64,000 nt of DNA, from assembly GCF_024362485.1 (NCBI RefSeq), contig NZ_CP101456.1:3534001-3598000 (forward strand), in the 5' to 3' direction. The notes beneath the pieces are model-generated. The model had not been told where the DNA came from. It saw nothing but the letters and a program-made list of their open reading frames with translations, and did not search any database. Below are positions 7,738 to 16,525 of this stretch, piece after piece. Position numbers and translations under genes: made by a program. The DNA is from Natronobeatus ordinarius. GTDB taxonomy: Archaea > Halobacteriota > Halobacteria > Halobacteriales > Natrialbaceae. Every line of letters begins with the position of its first letter. The stretch's first letter is position 1.

Positions 7738-8091
7738 TCACTCCGTCGTGCCATCTTCCGTGCTATCTGTAGATGGTTCCAGCCGTTGCTGACGGCGGAC
7801 CTCAGCGAGCGTGTCCTCGAGTGTAGCGAGGCGCTCAATCGCCCCGAGCTCGTCAGTAATCTCCTCGATAAGAGATGCCCGCTTCACAGCGACCTCGTCC
7901 CCGTCGGTTGTATCGATAGATTCGACGCGAATCTGCCGATCTTCCTGCCATCCGCAATTCCAACAGTTCCGTGAGATGGCGATGCACTCGTCTTCGTTAG
8001 CCGCAAGGAGCACGTCGGTGAGTGACGCTGAAAGTGGTTGGTTTGGCCCGACTTCGAGCGTAACCGGACCACTACACGCAGGACAGTCCAA
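7738..8091 (-). CDS. Zinc-ribbon protein with coiled-coil tail
   Basis: Protein of 117 residues. CPAC (4-7) and CWNC (43-46) form a probable zinc ribbon in which the two CxxC pairs are split by an acidic insert (LTDVLLAANEDECIAIS). Residues 70-105 (ASLIEEITDELGAIERLATLE reduced: repeated heptad L/I) predict a short coiled coil, and the tail is acidic. Similar small zinc proteins are common on haloarchaeal plasmids; no function is known to me. First gene of a pair with 7411-7731. Confidence 0.6.
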   Translation of the reverse strand: MDCPACSGPVTLEVGPNQPLSASLTDVLLAANEDECIAISRNCWNCGWQEDRQIRVESIDTTDGDEVAVKRASLIEEITDELGAIERLATLEDTLAEVRRQQRLEPSTDSTEDGTTE

Positions 8092-8265
8092 AAACTAATT
8101 AAAGGAATGCTGTCGACGGGGAGTTCGGCGCTATGGAGAGCGATCGTTACTCGAGACGCTGTCGTCTCATTGGTTTCTTCCATTTATTCACCTATGGGTG
8201 TACGTTCGATTCCCTCGCGCCCCCTTGGGGGTCGAAAAACCATTCCCAGTTGTTACCCTCTGGCG

Positions 8266-9681
8266 TTACTGGTCGGTTTCACTCTCAAGAACAGCAACGA
8301 TATCAGATAGATCGAAGAGACGAAGATCATCACGCTCGTCTGCAGCTTCCTCGACCGAGCGTTTGAACCCGGATCGGCTGAATAAGGCGAGTTCATACGT
8401 CGGCTCACCGCCTGTGGTGGGCGTCCAGTCGATGTGCTCCACGTCGTCTTCGAGGTCAGCGAGCACGTCATAACCGAGGGGGGTGTTGGTAAATTTCGCT
8501 TCGCCAGCGATCAGCGTTGACTTGTCAGTTGGTGCGACGACATCTACCTCCCGGCCCTTGTGCCACCACTGGCTTGGCACCTGTGTGAGCTGGTAGTCTG
8601 CATAGAGCGTCGGCACCGCCTGGTGACAGAGCGATTCGAACGTTTCGCTGACGAAGTCGGACAATTCCGGTTCGATGAGATCTGCGTAGGCGTTCTCGCC
8701 GTAGAGTTCGTACTGTCCCCCGCGGCCGTAGAGATAGCGGAAGTAAAACCGGAACACGGGATCCCGGATCTGGTATCGCGTCCGCTTGCTCCGTGCCGGA
8801 TCGGCGAGTGCTGGATGGTGTTTCTCGATGATCTGGAGCGTTTCCAGCCGGTCGAAGTAGTACGACGTGTTGGTGCTCTCGATGCCGGCTCCCTGGGCGA
8901 TCTCGTTTCGACTGCGGTTCCCGCTGGCCATCGATTCCAGGACGGAGAAATACGTGTTCACCTCGTTGAGCTCCATCTGGAGGACGTTTTCGGGCTCGTC
9001 GTGGAGTGGACCATCCGGGTCGCACAACAGCCGCGTGATGTTCTCTCCGAGGCTCTGTGATGGATCGAGAGGGCTGAGATATCGGGGTGTGCCGCCGAAG
9101 ACGCCATAGACGAACACCCGTTCTTCGGGATCGTACGTCGGCACGAACTCTTGGATGGAACGAAACGGCAGCTGGGTGAGTTCGAGGCGGCCATTCGGTG
9201 TCTGGGATACCCGGCCGTAGAGTGGCGCACCGCCATCGAGGACGTGGGTATGAATCATGCCAATTGCAGAGCCTGTGAGTACGAGCGTCGCCTGACTCTC
9301 GTCGACAGCTGTATCCCACAGGTGTTGAATGACCGATGGAAGCCCCTCGTTCGATTCAATGAGGTACGGGAATTCGTCGATGACGATGATGGCGTCTCTG
9401 TCGGTGAGGTGCGTTAAGAGCGGTTCCCATTCCTCTTTGACAGCCGTGATGTCTGGATAGGTCGTCGCTGCTGCCTCGACGAATCGCCTGAGCTGTGTCG
9501 TCGCTGTTCCTTGGACTGCCTGATAGTACACGGCATCGTCGCGGTCGGCAATCGACTGGCGGACGAGTTCGCTCTTGCCGATCTGGCGGCGCCCATAAAT
9601 AATTGCGAGTTCTGCAGCGTCACTCTCATAGAGGGCCTGCAACCGATCGAGTTCATCGATACGATTGACGAACTGGTCCAT
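8266..9681 (-). CDS. Archaeal-type ATPase with DUF234 nuclease-like domain
   Basis: Protein of 471 residues. Residues 1-230 form a STAND/AAA-type ATPase core: Walker A GRRQIGKS at 30-37, Walker B AIIVIDEFPYL with D102/E103, and a TGSAIGMI sensor region. A winged helix follows (RSRNEIAQGAGIESTNTSYY at about 255-285). The C-terminal 120 residues fit DUF234, which has a restriction-endonuclease-like fold: REVDVV and AGEAKF give the D...E-x-K pattern. Family members are widespread in archaea, often in mobile regions, with unproven roles in DNA transactions or defence. Two GACTATAATAGTC repeats lie 50-78 bp upstream. Confidence 0.88.
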   Translation of the reverse strand: MDQFVNRIDELDRLQALYESDAAELAIIYGRRQIGKSELVRQSIADRDDAVYYQAVQGTATTQLRRFVEAAATTYPDITAVKEEWEPLLTHLTDRDAIIVIDEFPYLIESNEGLPSVIQHLWDTAVDESQATLVLTGSAIGMIHTHVLDGGAPLYGRVSQTPNGRLELTQLPFRSIQEFVPTYDPEERVFVYGVFGGTPRYLSPLDPSQSLGENITRLLCDPDGPLHDEPENVLQMELNEVNTYFSVLESMASGNRSRNEIAQGAGIESTNTSYYFDRLETLQIIEKHHPALADPARSKRTRYQIRDPVFRFYFRYLYGRGGQYELYGENAYADLIEPELSDFVSETFESLCHQAVPTLYADYQLTQVPSQWWHKGREVDVVAPTDKSTLIAGEAKFTNTPLGYDVLADLEDDVEHIDWTPTTGGEPTYELALFSRSGFKRSVEEAADERDDLRLFDLSDIVAVLESETDQ

Positions 9682-9730
9682 AGTCCCAGTCGTGGTGGGA
9701 GATACATACGTGTTCCGAAGTTGGGGGTAG

Positions 9731-9758
9731 GACTATAATAGTCTGGACTATAATAGTC
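9731..9758. promoter_or_regulatory. Direct repeats of a near-palindrome, putative operator/promoter
   Basis: GACTATAATAGTC occurs at 9731-9743 and 9746-9758, a 15-bp step. Each copy is nearly palindromic. They lie 50-78 bp upstream of the ATPase start (9681, minus strand). They may be paired operators carrying TATA-like cores. Confidence 0.55.
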
Positions 9759-9764
9759 GAAACA

Positions 9765-9923
9765 CTAATCCTGTGGGCCAATTATTTCGTAGGGGTTGGC
9801 GTCCCATCCGTGATTAGCGACGTGTTGGGTCGCTTGTCGGAACTGCTCGAACGTCTCATCGAGGACTTCCGAGTCCTCGGGGGAAACGTCGAGTTTGATT
9901 TGGATGTTCCGAACAACCTCCAG
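9765..9923 (-). pseudogene. Remnant of an IS1341-type tnpB, N-terminal 50 codons
   Basis: On the minus strand the frame reads LEVVRNIQIKLDVSPEDSEV and then FEQFRQATQHVANHGW before a stop at 9765. This is the standard N-terminus of haloarchaeal IS200/IS605-family TnpB, including the FEQFR-x-A-x-x-x-V-x-x-x-GW signature. The remaining 350 residues are missing, and the start codon is CTG rather than ATG. A terminal-type hairpin lies 100 bp upstream at 10023-10043. Confidence 0.8.
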
Positions 9924-10022
9924 ACTTCATAAGTATGGGTAGAGATACTTAAACTACATATTGGATTGGGGGAGTCGGCCTTGCTATCGAGCGTGGTTTG
10001 GGAAGGGTAGTGTTGGCTTCCT

Positions 10023-10043
10023 CCCCGAGGTCAAGCCTCGGGG
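10023..10043. repeat. IS605-type terminal hairpin
   Basis: CCCCGAGG, loop TCAAG, then CCTCGGGG form a perfect 8-bp stem. Hairpins of this kind mark the ends of IS200/IS605 elements, and the position 100 bp before the tnpB remnant fits a left end. Confidence 0.65.
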
Positions 10044-10195
10044 CTTTGAATTTTCGATGAAGTGGAAATGACTGGGTGTTTGGGAACTGTCCTGTAACAT
10101 CCCTACAACACGAACCATTAGCTGGTGCGTATATCAAATCAAACTAACACAAAACTGAACATCATGCGGCACTGAATCGAAACTGTCCTTCACAT

Positions 10196-11845
10196 ATGCG
10201 TGTGTCCTACCAACATGCGAACGTTCATAGCGGCAACGAGTCAACGCTCCTGCGCTTCACTACTGAGGATGGCACGCGTGCGTGCGTTCTTGTCGATGCT
10301 GGCGATGATGTCGACGTCGAATCCATGCTCTGCGACGACGAGTATCTGAACGCCATCTTGCTTACCCACGCCCACATCGATCACTACCGAACACTCGCGG
10401 GAAACGTTCACCACAGCGCCCCCATTTACACCTCACCCGCGACGGCAACGATTCTCGAGCAGGCGTTACCTGAAGCCCAGAAGGATAACGACCTTGGCAA
10501 CATCTCAACTGCGCTCGAGGCCCTCGAACCGATCGACGAGTGGACGTCGATCCTATCCACACTCGAGGTTCGACCGATTTCGGCCGGTCACACACCTGGT
10601 GCAGCTGGATTTATATTTAGATTTCGTGACGAGAACTCGAGTGACGGCCCCCTCAGTGGTGAGCAACACCTCCTCGTCACCGGTGATTTCACGACGCGAC
10701 CGTGTGCCGGTTTTTCAGGACTCGAGACCTCCTACCCGTTCGATATCGACTGTGTGTTGCTGAACGTCTCGAGCGATGATTCGTACACGGCTGCACTCAA
10801 CGAGTCACTCGAGACGGTACTCGAGCGTGCGTTTGCCGGCTCACGGGTCGTGGTCGCAACGAGTTCGCTCACCGGCGTCCACTACGCGACGGTACTCGCC
10901 CACGTTGCGATGGAACTCGAGCGCGAGTTACCGATCACCATCGTCGGACAAGCTGCCAAAGTGTACAACGCACTCGAATATGATCTGCCAGCGGTCACTC
11001 CCCACGAAGTGTTCGAGCGACCTGGTGAGGTGCTCGAAGATGGAAGCGTGACGATCACAGGGCCAGAGTCGCCAACGACCGGGAGTTCTCGTCGACTCTT
11101 CGAGACTATTGACGACGATCCAGGAGCATTGTTTATCCAGCTCGCGACAGACAACGGTGACGGCATCTCGAACACCCAGTGTACGACACAGTCAGTCCGA
11201 CTGTCCAACCACCCAACACTCGAGACTATCGACGACGTCGTCCGCTCACTTGCTCCGATAGAGGTCGTGATCAAACACGCGAGAGGCGATACGCTCAACC
11301 GATTTCAACGCCGTTTCGATCGATGTTTCACCTGGGGAACGAATGATCAAGACATCCACCGACTCTACGAAGAGGGACGTTGGAACGCCCCTGGATGGAT
11401 CGCGGAAGCGACTGAGAGACGGATTCGCAGACGTCACTGGGAGGCGGTACAGGAACAATCTCTCGAGCCTGATGCCACACTGGATGTCAACGGGCGCGAA
11501 CCGATCGATCTCGAGGCCGAAGGCGTCAACCTCGACGCCCTCGAGGAAACGTTTGCACGGACTGCGGCAGATCCATATGCGTCGACGAACGCCGATGCTG
11601 TGGCATCTGACACTGAGACGCTTCCTGCAGAAACGGAATCACTCGAAGAACAGTCGCTTGAGGCAGAACTCCTCGCTCGGCTCGATGCAATTGACGCGAA
11701 ACTCGAGCGTTCTGAGGAGACAGTCAGGGCTCGTGTCTTGAGCGGGACAGAAGGAGATCAATTTCTCCAGCTTCTAGATTCGGTAGAACTCGAACCTGGG
11801 GAGATTGTCGAAATAACGGTCAGTGAAGATTCACGCAACGCGTAG
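10196..11845 (+). CDS. Metallo-beta-lactamase-fold hydrolase, possible nuclease
   Basis: Protein of 549 residues. The signature THAHIDH (H58, H60, D62, H63) is followed by an SAGHTPGAAGF motif (His near 132) and LLVTGDFTTRP (metal-bridging Asp), so a two-metal centre is complete. The middle (AGSRVVVATSSLTGVHYATV) resembles the inserted beta-CASP region of RNA/DNA-processing members, which suggests nucleic-acid hydrolysis rather than small-molecule hydrolysis. The last 110 residues are acidic with a coiled coil (LLARLDAIDAKLERSEETV). Similar large MBL proteins sit in haloarchaeal plasmid regions near TA and ATPase genes. The substrate is unknown. Confidence 0.82.
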   Translation: MRVSYQHANVHSGNESTLLRFTTEDGTRACVLVDAGDDVDVESMLCDDEYLNAILLTHAHIDHYRTLAGNVHHSAPIYTSPATATILEQALPEAQKDNDLGNISTALEALEPIDEWTSILSTLEVRPISAGHTPGAAGFIFRFRDENSSDGPLSGEQHLLVTGDFTTRPCAGFSGLETSYPFDIDCVLLNVSSDDSYTAALNESLETVLERAFAGSRVVVATSSLTGVHYATVLAHVAMELERELPITIVGQAAKVYNALEYDLPAVTPHEVFERPGEVLEDGSVTITGPESPTTGSSRRLFETIDDDPGALFIQLATDNGDGISNTQCTTQSVRLSNHPTLETIDDVVRSLAPIEVVIKHARGDTLNRFQRRFDRCFTWGTNDQDIHRLYEEGRWNAPGWIAEATERRIRRRHWEAVQEQSLEPDATLDVNGREPIDLEAEGVNLDALEETFARTAADPYASTNADAVASDTETLPAETESLEEQSLEAELLARLDAIDAKLERSEETVRARVLSGTEGDQFLQLLDSVELEPGEIVEITVSEDSRNA

Positions 11846-11857
11846 GTCGACACTCGG

Positions 11858-12277
11858 TCATGCGTTCGCTTCGTCCCGAGCCACGTCCGGAGAGTGCAGC
11901 GGGAGATCCACTTCGAGAGAGTCGTACCAGACAGTTGGGCGCTTGCGTCGCCCGTCCTGCTCGAAGTGGATTAGATGGAGTGATTCGAGTTCCTCGAGGT
12001 TCGTGTGGACCTGGCGGACGTCCCGGTCGACAAGTCGCGCTGCCTCGCGAATACTCTCTGGCTCATGTTGTACAATCGTTCGGAGTAGTTCCAGGTTCTT
12101 CGGACGGGTGACGCGATGGATATCGTCAGGATCGTCGAAGATCACCTCAAAATGAGGTTCAGGCGTCTCACCGCGATCAAGCGCTCGAAGGGCATCTCGT
12201 AGCCCATCTTCATCGCCGCTCTGGAATCGGATGTACATTGTTCGATCGCCGTCAGTTGGGTTACCAGTGTTCTCCAT
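11858..12277 (-). CDS. HVO_A0114-type DNA-binding protein (TumA-like antitoxin)
   Basis: Protein of 139 residues from ATG at 12277 (MENTGNPTDGDRTMYIRFQS). It has an N-terminal strand pair, the FEVIFDDPDDIHRVTRPKNLELL segment and a winged helix, SIREAARLVDRDVRQVHTNL followed by LIHFEQDGRRKRPTVWYDSL. This is the HVO_A0114 family, the partner of TumE (DUF6516) toxins. Because of a frameshift in the toxin gene, the same frame stays open from 12574 and would read as one 238-residue fusion. The internal ATG at 12277 lies where the antitoxin normally starts, overlapping the toxin's expected stop by 17 bp. Confidence 0.82.
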   Translation of the reverse strand: MENTGNPTDGDRTMYIRFQSGDEDGLRDALRALDRGETPEPHFEVIFDDPDDIHRVTRPKNLELLRTIVQHEPESIREAARLVDRDVRQVHTNLEELESLHLIHFEQDGRRKRPTVWYDSLEVDLPLHSPDVARDEANA

Positions 12278-12574
12278 GATCACGTACCTCCTGTTTGAAT
12301 CGGTCGTAGAGTGCTTCGAGACCGCTGAACTCGATGTCCTCGATTTACCGTTTGACAGGTGTTTGTGGTGGGGTGCTGCCCCGGGATGATCCGGGAAGTT
12401 GTCGTATCGGATGATGGTTTTACCGTCGGTGGTGCCATACTGCATTGAGTATTTTATGCCGTCGGGATACCGGTCAGATGGCGGAACTGCCCACGCCTGC
12501 ACTTCGGCATACGTCTCGCCGAAATCCTTCGTCACTTCGATGAGTTGGTTAACACCCTCATCATCGTCTACCAT
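12261..12574 (-). pseudogene. TumE-like (DUF6516) toxin, frameshifted
   Basis: From ATG at 12574 the frame encodes a TumE-like domain: GVNQLIEVTKDFGETYAEVQ, then YPDGIKYSMQYGTTDGKTI, RYDNFPDHPGAAPHHKHLSN. Near 12342-12346 one base appears to be missing. The other frame continues in family style as EDIEFSGLEALYDRFKQEV and ends at TAA 12261-12263, giving about 105 residues. As written, the first frame instead runs into the antitoxin coding frame. The HHKH motif of the family is retained before the break. Either the toxin is dead, the two proteins are now fused, or this is a sequence error. Confidence 0.8.
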
Positions 12575-12842
12575 CGGTCGTTGTTATGGCCCACAACATA
12601 ATGAGTGATGTGGTTAAGAACAACAAAGGGTCCAAGGACGCGTGAGATTCAATGTGGCCACCATCAATCATTTCGAATCAGGATGTGTTCTGAGCAAGCC
12701 CCGCTGGCTTGAGCGTCTCTTCCCCCTATGATCTCTGTCGATGAGGAATCCAACAGATTGGTTCCACCATCGGACAGGTCCTCTCCGTACCAGTCATGTC
12801 CGCTTGTTTTAATTTATACACTTCAGACTACCATTGCTCTTC

Positions 12843-13355
12843 TCACGGGGTCAACTTGAGCCTCCTAACGGAGCTTTGGAGGCTGATGGCAAGCTGAAGC
12901 GCTTCCCGTACCTGGATGTTGTACTCCCATTCCTCGATCATCTCGAGGCGCTCACGTCGATCGCTGGACGACAGATCCTCACCTCCAATACTCCGGCGAA
13001 GTTCTTCGAGTGACTCGACATCGTACGCTGCTTTCCACGAGTCGATTTCGTCACCGATTGCACGCAATTCGTTGGTGAGTTCGTCTACAGACTGTTCTTC
13101 AGCGAGGGTGCGGACTTCGCGCAAGAATTGCGTGACGTCGTCTGGCTTGTAGCACGTGCCGTCAGCTGTTTCGACGACCTCGAGGTCGCCCTGATCGGCC
13201 ATGCGATCGAGATATTTGGCAGCCGTATCCCTCGAGACGTCTGCCTCTTCAGCAATCCAGCCAGCATTCTGTGGCGTTGTTCGAGTCAACGCAACATGCC
13301 TGACGCGGTCAGCAGCGTCCATCTCCGGTGGCCACGCACGTGAGTGATCGCTCAT
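12843..13355 (-). CDS. DUF7342-type winged-helix regulator
   Basis: Protein of 170 residues. The winged helix is at about 25-65 (NAGWIAEEADVSRDTAAKYL, then DRMADQGDLEVVETADG). The C-terminal half, ELRAIGDEIDSWKAAYDVES and LEMIEEWEYNIQVREALQLA, matches the family seen at 210-731. In that copy an effector gene follows directly; here the downstream 265 bp (12575-12842) hold no recognisable gene, so this looks like an orphan regulator whose partner was lost. Confidence 0.75.
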   Translation of the reverse strand: MSDHSRAWPPEMDAADRVRHVALTRTTPQNAGWIAEEADVSRDTAAKYLDRMADQGDLEVVETADGTCYKPDDVTQFLREVRTLAEEQSVDELTNELRAIGDEIDSWKAAYDVESLEELRRSIGGEDLSSSDRRERLEMIEEWEYNIQVREALQLAISLQSSVRRLKLTP

Positions 13356-13420
13356 TGGTCCCTGTATAGTCGCCTTGGACTGATAGTTTGGTATGCTTAC
13401 GGATTATTTCGTATATCTCG

Positions 13421-13855
13421 CTAAGGAAGTTGTCTGATCGGTTTGAGCACGAAACGGTCACGTCGACACGTTGCATCGAGATCCGGATCTGATGTCTCTG
13501 GACGAGATCTCGATAACCGGTTCACGAGTTCTGTTCGAAGTTCCTTCCGACCGAGTGTCTCGGTATGCCAGCCAACTCGAGCATCGTAGAAATGTTTCGA
13601 GAAGACCTCTCCTCGAGGGTTCTCTGCGGTATACTGTGTGCGTCTGGTGCCCCAGAGATGTGACGACCGGTACTCTGCAGTGAGGTTTTCATGCGTGAGT
13701 TCGATCAGAACCCATTCCACGTACGAGACGATTGAGACTCTGCACCGGTCGTTTGGAACAGAGAGGTGTCGGCGACTCTTCCGTGGTGTGACCGTTATCT
13801 CTCGAGGCGTCTTGTAGCCGACTCCCAGTTTCGGTGTTGGTGGTTCTGAACTCAT
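13421..13855 (-). CDS. Hypothetical protein, basic
   Basis: Protein of 144 residues from ATG at 13855. It is Arg-rich (TPRKSRRHLSVPNDRCR, SRSRPETSDPDLDATCRRDR) and lacks the acidic bias of its neighbours, which is unusual for a halophile. A central SIVSYVEWVLIELTHENLTAEY and WGTRRTQYTAENPRGEVFS segment looks structured. I recognise no family. The length and clean ends favour a real gene, but it may be viral or spurious. Confidence 0.45.
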   Translation of the reverse strand: MSSEPPTPKLGVGYKTPREITVTPRKSRRHLSVPNDRCRVSIVSYVEWVLIELTHENLTAEYRSSHLWGTRRTQYTAENPRGEVFSKHFYDARVGWHTETLGRKELRTELVNRLSRSRPETSDPDLDATCRRDRFVLKPIRQLP

Positions 13856-13875
13856 AGTCAGTGAGGAGAGTCTAT

Positions 13876-14102
13876 GACATCCGTCTTTAGCTAATACTCA
13901 GAGTAATACCGAATAACACCGTTTTGGAGGTGGGTTTCGTCAGTATACGACCGCTGCGGGGCGAAAAAGCAGTCTCTGCATTATCTGTACTGTTGACTCT
14001 CAGCCGCATCAGCGGTTCAGCCGCTAGATTCGTTCGACTAATACCATTAAGCATAATTCTGCCACGGAGTATAACCAGCAGTCTTAGCTAAAGACGAATG
14101 TC
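13876..14102. repeat. 227-bp element with inverted ends (MITE-like)
   Basis: GACATCCGTCTTTAGCTAA at 13876-13894 is repeated in inverse form at 14084-14102 with one mismatch. Weaker similarity continues inward (ACT....GT.ATAC). The interior is AT-rich and non-coding. No clear target duplication is visible. It could be a non-autonomous transposable element or a structural element beside the origin. Confidence 0.5.
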
Positions 14103-14160
14103 GCTCCTTGAGGACGGGGGCTTAGCACCCTCATTTTCAGCTAACTCCGAGATAGTTTGA

Positions 14161-14198
14161 CTGAGTGGTGGCAGACACACTGAGTGGTGGCAGACACA
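14161..14198. repeat. Tandem 19-bp repeat, two exact copies
   Basis: CTGAGTGGTGGCAGACACA occurs at 14161-14179 and again at 14180-14198 with no spacer. It lies 9 bp before the first origin iteron. Confidence 0.8.
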
Positions 14199-14735
14199 CC
14201 CCTTAGTGCCGCTGTATAGTTGCGATAGGAGCCGTGTCGAACGCTATATTCCAATATTCGTTGTTCGGAGGATGGACTAAACGTACGCGAGATAGTTAGT
14301 CAAATCCCTGCCTAGGCAGATATAAGTCCTAGTTCTGTGTAAAGGTCCACTAAGTTCGTCGAACGCCGTTGCGTTCGATCGTCGTCGAACGCGAATTTTG
14401 TCTCGAAACGAATCCTACCCTTCGGTTTTCCAAGCTTCACTCTCCGACCCCTTCCAGAAACTCGATCTCGAGCGGAGGACCCTCTCGTTCGCTTGGAGTC
14501 ACCACCGAATTCTATACAGCGGCATCGCGGGGTGTGTGTGTGTTCTGTTACAGCGGAACTGAGGGGCCATAATTCGCAGAAATATGAATAGATGAGGGAA
14601 CTCTCAGCCTATACAGCGGCAATACGGTGTCTGAAATCGGAGGGAGGCAATACGTCTGACGCACGGCATACAGCGGCAGTGGAGGGTGTTCACGACGAGA
14701 GAATTGTGGGCCAAGTATGACATTTCCTTGTGTCG

Positions 14736-14882
14736 AGGGTGTCATACAATAGTTCTCAAGCAAATCATTCCAGTCTTTAGGCTGCGAATTGAACTCCGAG
14801 ACGGCGTTTTCAGGAAGTGAGGTGCAGAATGAGTCCCCTATAATCACCAGATAGGGGTGTGAGACGTATTCTATGACACCCT
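14736..14882. mobile_element. MITE-like element, copy 1
   Basis: A 147-bp sequence almost identical to 60821-60970. Its ends are inverted repeats, AGGGTGTCATACAATA and TATTCTATGACACCCT (15 of 16 match). TTGTGTC flanks it on both sides (14728-14734 and 14884-14890) at unequal distance, an eroded target duplication. It has no coding capacity and lies between origin 1 iterons. Confidence 0.8.
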
Positions 14883-14895
14883 GTTGTGTCAACAA

Positions 14896-14916
14896 CCCCG
14901 ACCTCAAGGGTCGGGG
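14896..14916. repeat. IS605-type terminal hairpin, solo
   Basis: CCCCGACC, loop TCAAG, GGTCGGGG form a perfect 8-bp stem followed by TATTCGCCTCGAGCGC. The same ~50-bp context recurs at 18351-18400. No tnpA or tnpB is near, so this is a solo end or a domesticated element inside origin 1. Confidence 0.6.
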
Positions 14917-15322
14917 TATTCGCCTCGAGCGCTGATGAATCGGTCGTGAACTTTGATCGTGGGAGATGGCTACGGAGACTCTATACAGCGGCAACGAGGA
15001 GTGGTTATTCCAGATAGGTATTGGCATCATTTGTCAAGGCCGAGGGCCACTATGATTAAATGTTGATGGGGTAAGAAATTCTCTCGAGAGAGTATAGTAG
15101 GGCAAAATTTTCCAGGAATGGTCACTGTTATCAGCCATCAGTTCCAGGAGTCCTATTGAGATCGTCGGTATACAGCGGCACTGACCGGTCCGCACCTGGC
15201 TATACAGCGGAAATGCGCACTCAAAATCGACAGTGCTGATGCTTCTATCCCAATGTTCTGCACTATACAGCGGCACTGTGGTGTAAAGAGTTAAGTCAGT
15301 GTTGTGTGACGGTCACTAGAAG

Positions 15323-16525
15323 ATGGCGAACGCCCACGATTATTTCGCTCAGGAACACGAAATATTCCGCAATAAAGACCTCCTGCAGGTCTCTCATCTC
15401 CCCGAAGGCGACCGAATTATCGGACGTGAACAGGAACTTACCAACCTCGCGGGGGCGATCCAGCCAGCCCTCAAAGGAAACACACCGAACAACGTCCTCG
15501 TGTATGGAAAGACTGGGACCGGGAAATCCCTCTGCTCGAAATTCATTACCAAGCAAGCTATCTCTCGAGCTGAGGAAAACGACGTCACAATCGGGGTCGC
15601 GTACGTCGATTGCTTACAGGAGTCCACCGAGACGCAGGCTGTTCAATCGATAGCTCATCGGCTCAATGACAGGGATCAGACCGGGATTTCGATCCCTCAT
15701 TCAGGATTGAGTACATCGGAGTACTATCGGCGGCTGTGGCGAATCATCGACGAACGCTTCGACGCTGCTCTCGTAATCCTCGATGAGGTGGACAAGATGG
15801 ACTCTGATGATATTCTCATGCAGCTCTCTCGAGCAGTTGAATCCGAAAAACTCTCTTCGAGCACGATCGGCACGATCGGGATCTCGAATAAGGTCCGCTA
15901 CAAGGAGTCGTTAGACGAGCGCGTCAAATCCAGCCTCTGTGAGCGTGAATACGTGTTCCCACCGTATGATGCAACCCAAATTCAGGAAATTCTTCACTCT
16001 CGTTCGGATGCGTTCCACGACGGCGTCCTGGAAGATAGCGTTATTCCCCGCGTCGCAGCACTGGCTGCGCGAGAACACGGTGATGCGCGCAAGGCCATCG
16101 ATATTCTCCGTTTCGCTGGCGAAATAGCCGAGGAAGAGGGGCTCGAGACGGTGAGTGAATCCTGTGTCGATCAGGCCCACGAACGCGAGGAAACGAGTCG
16201 GCTGGCAGAGCTCATTTCGAAATCGCCGAGTCACGCGAAACTGGTCCTCGAGGCGATGGCTCTCCTGGCGAAACAGCCCGAACGGAATACTGGCGCCGTA
16301 CAGACGACAGAGATCTATGATCTCTACAAGCGCCTGTGTGAACGAGACGACTCGTCACACCTGAAACTCCGGCGAGTTCGTGATATTCTGTCGGAACTCG
16401 AGTTCCTTTCGATCATCGAGCAGGAGCGTAAATGGGCGGGGAAGGGCAAGGGGAACTACATGGAAAACCGGCTCGTCGACGACCCGGACGTAATCATTGT
16501 AGCCTGTGAGGAGTCACGTCGCTGA
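15323..16525 (+). CDS. cdc6: Orc1/Cdc6 replication initiator of origin 1
   Basis: Protein of 400 residues, full length for the family. Walker A GKTGTGKS at 62-69, Walker B LVILDEVDKM near 152-160, a sensor 1 IGTIGISNK segment, then an arginine-bearing KSSLCEREYVFPPYDATQI lid and AAREHGDARKAIDILRFAGE (sensor 2 region). The last 90 residues form the winged helix that contacts origin repeats. It starts 47 bp after the last iteron of origin 1, so it presumably recognises that array. It is clearly paralogous to the second cdc6 at 18888, sharing many blocks such as ILMQLSRA. ATP-dependent binding would open the origin and load MCM. Confidence 0.95.
   Translation: MANAHDYFAQEHEIFRNKDLLQVSHLPEGDRIIGREQELTNLAGAIQPALKGNTPNNVLVYGKTGTGKSLCSKFITKQAISRAEENDVTIGVAYVDCLQESTETQAVQSIAHRLNDRDQTGISIPHSGLSTSEYYRRLWRIIDERFDAALVILDEVDKMDSDDILMQLSRAVESEKLSSSTIGTIGISNKVRYKESLDERVKSSLCEREYVFPPYDATQIQEILHSRSDAFHDGVLEDSVIPRVAALAAREHGDARKAIDILRFAGEIAEEEGLETVSESCVDQAHEREETSRLAELISKSPSHAKLVLEAMALLAKQPERNTGAVQTTEIYDLYKRLCERDDSSHLKLRRVRDILSELEFLSIIEQERKWAGKGKGNYMENRLVDDPDVIIVACEESRR

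Larger units (their letters stand above)
14207..15275. other. Replication origin 1: iteron array of CTATACAGCGGCA
   Basis: Nine copies of CTATACAGCGGCA or close variants are visible: 14207-14219 (inverted), 14512-14524, about 14548-14558 (variant), 14610-14622, 14668-14678, 14981-14993, 15168-15180, 15200-15212 (variant GGAA) and 15263-15275. All but the first point towards the adjacent orc1/cdc6 gene at 15323. No long coding frame crosses the region. Repeats next to a cdc6 gene are the standard haloarchaeal origin layout, with initiator binding the repeats. A MITE-like insertion lies inside the array at 14736-14882. Confidence 0.85.

Noticed and set aside
14207-15275. CRISPR-like array of TATACAGCGGCA
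   Set aside because: Spacing is irregular (20 to 300 bp), one copy is inverted, and a cdc6 gene follows; it fits origin iterons.
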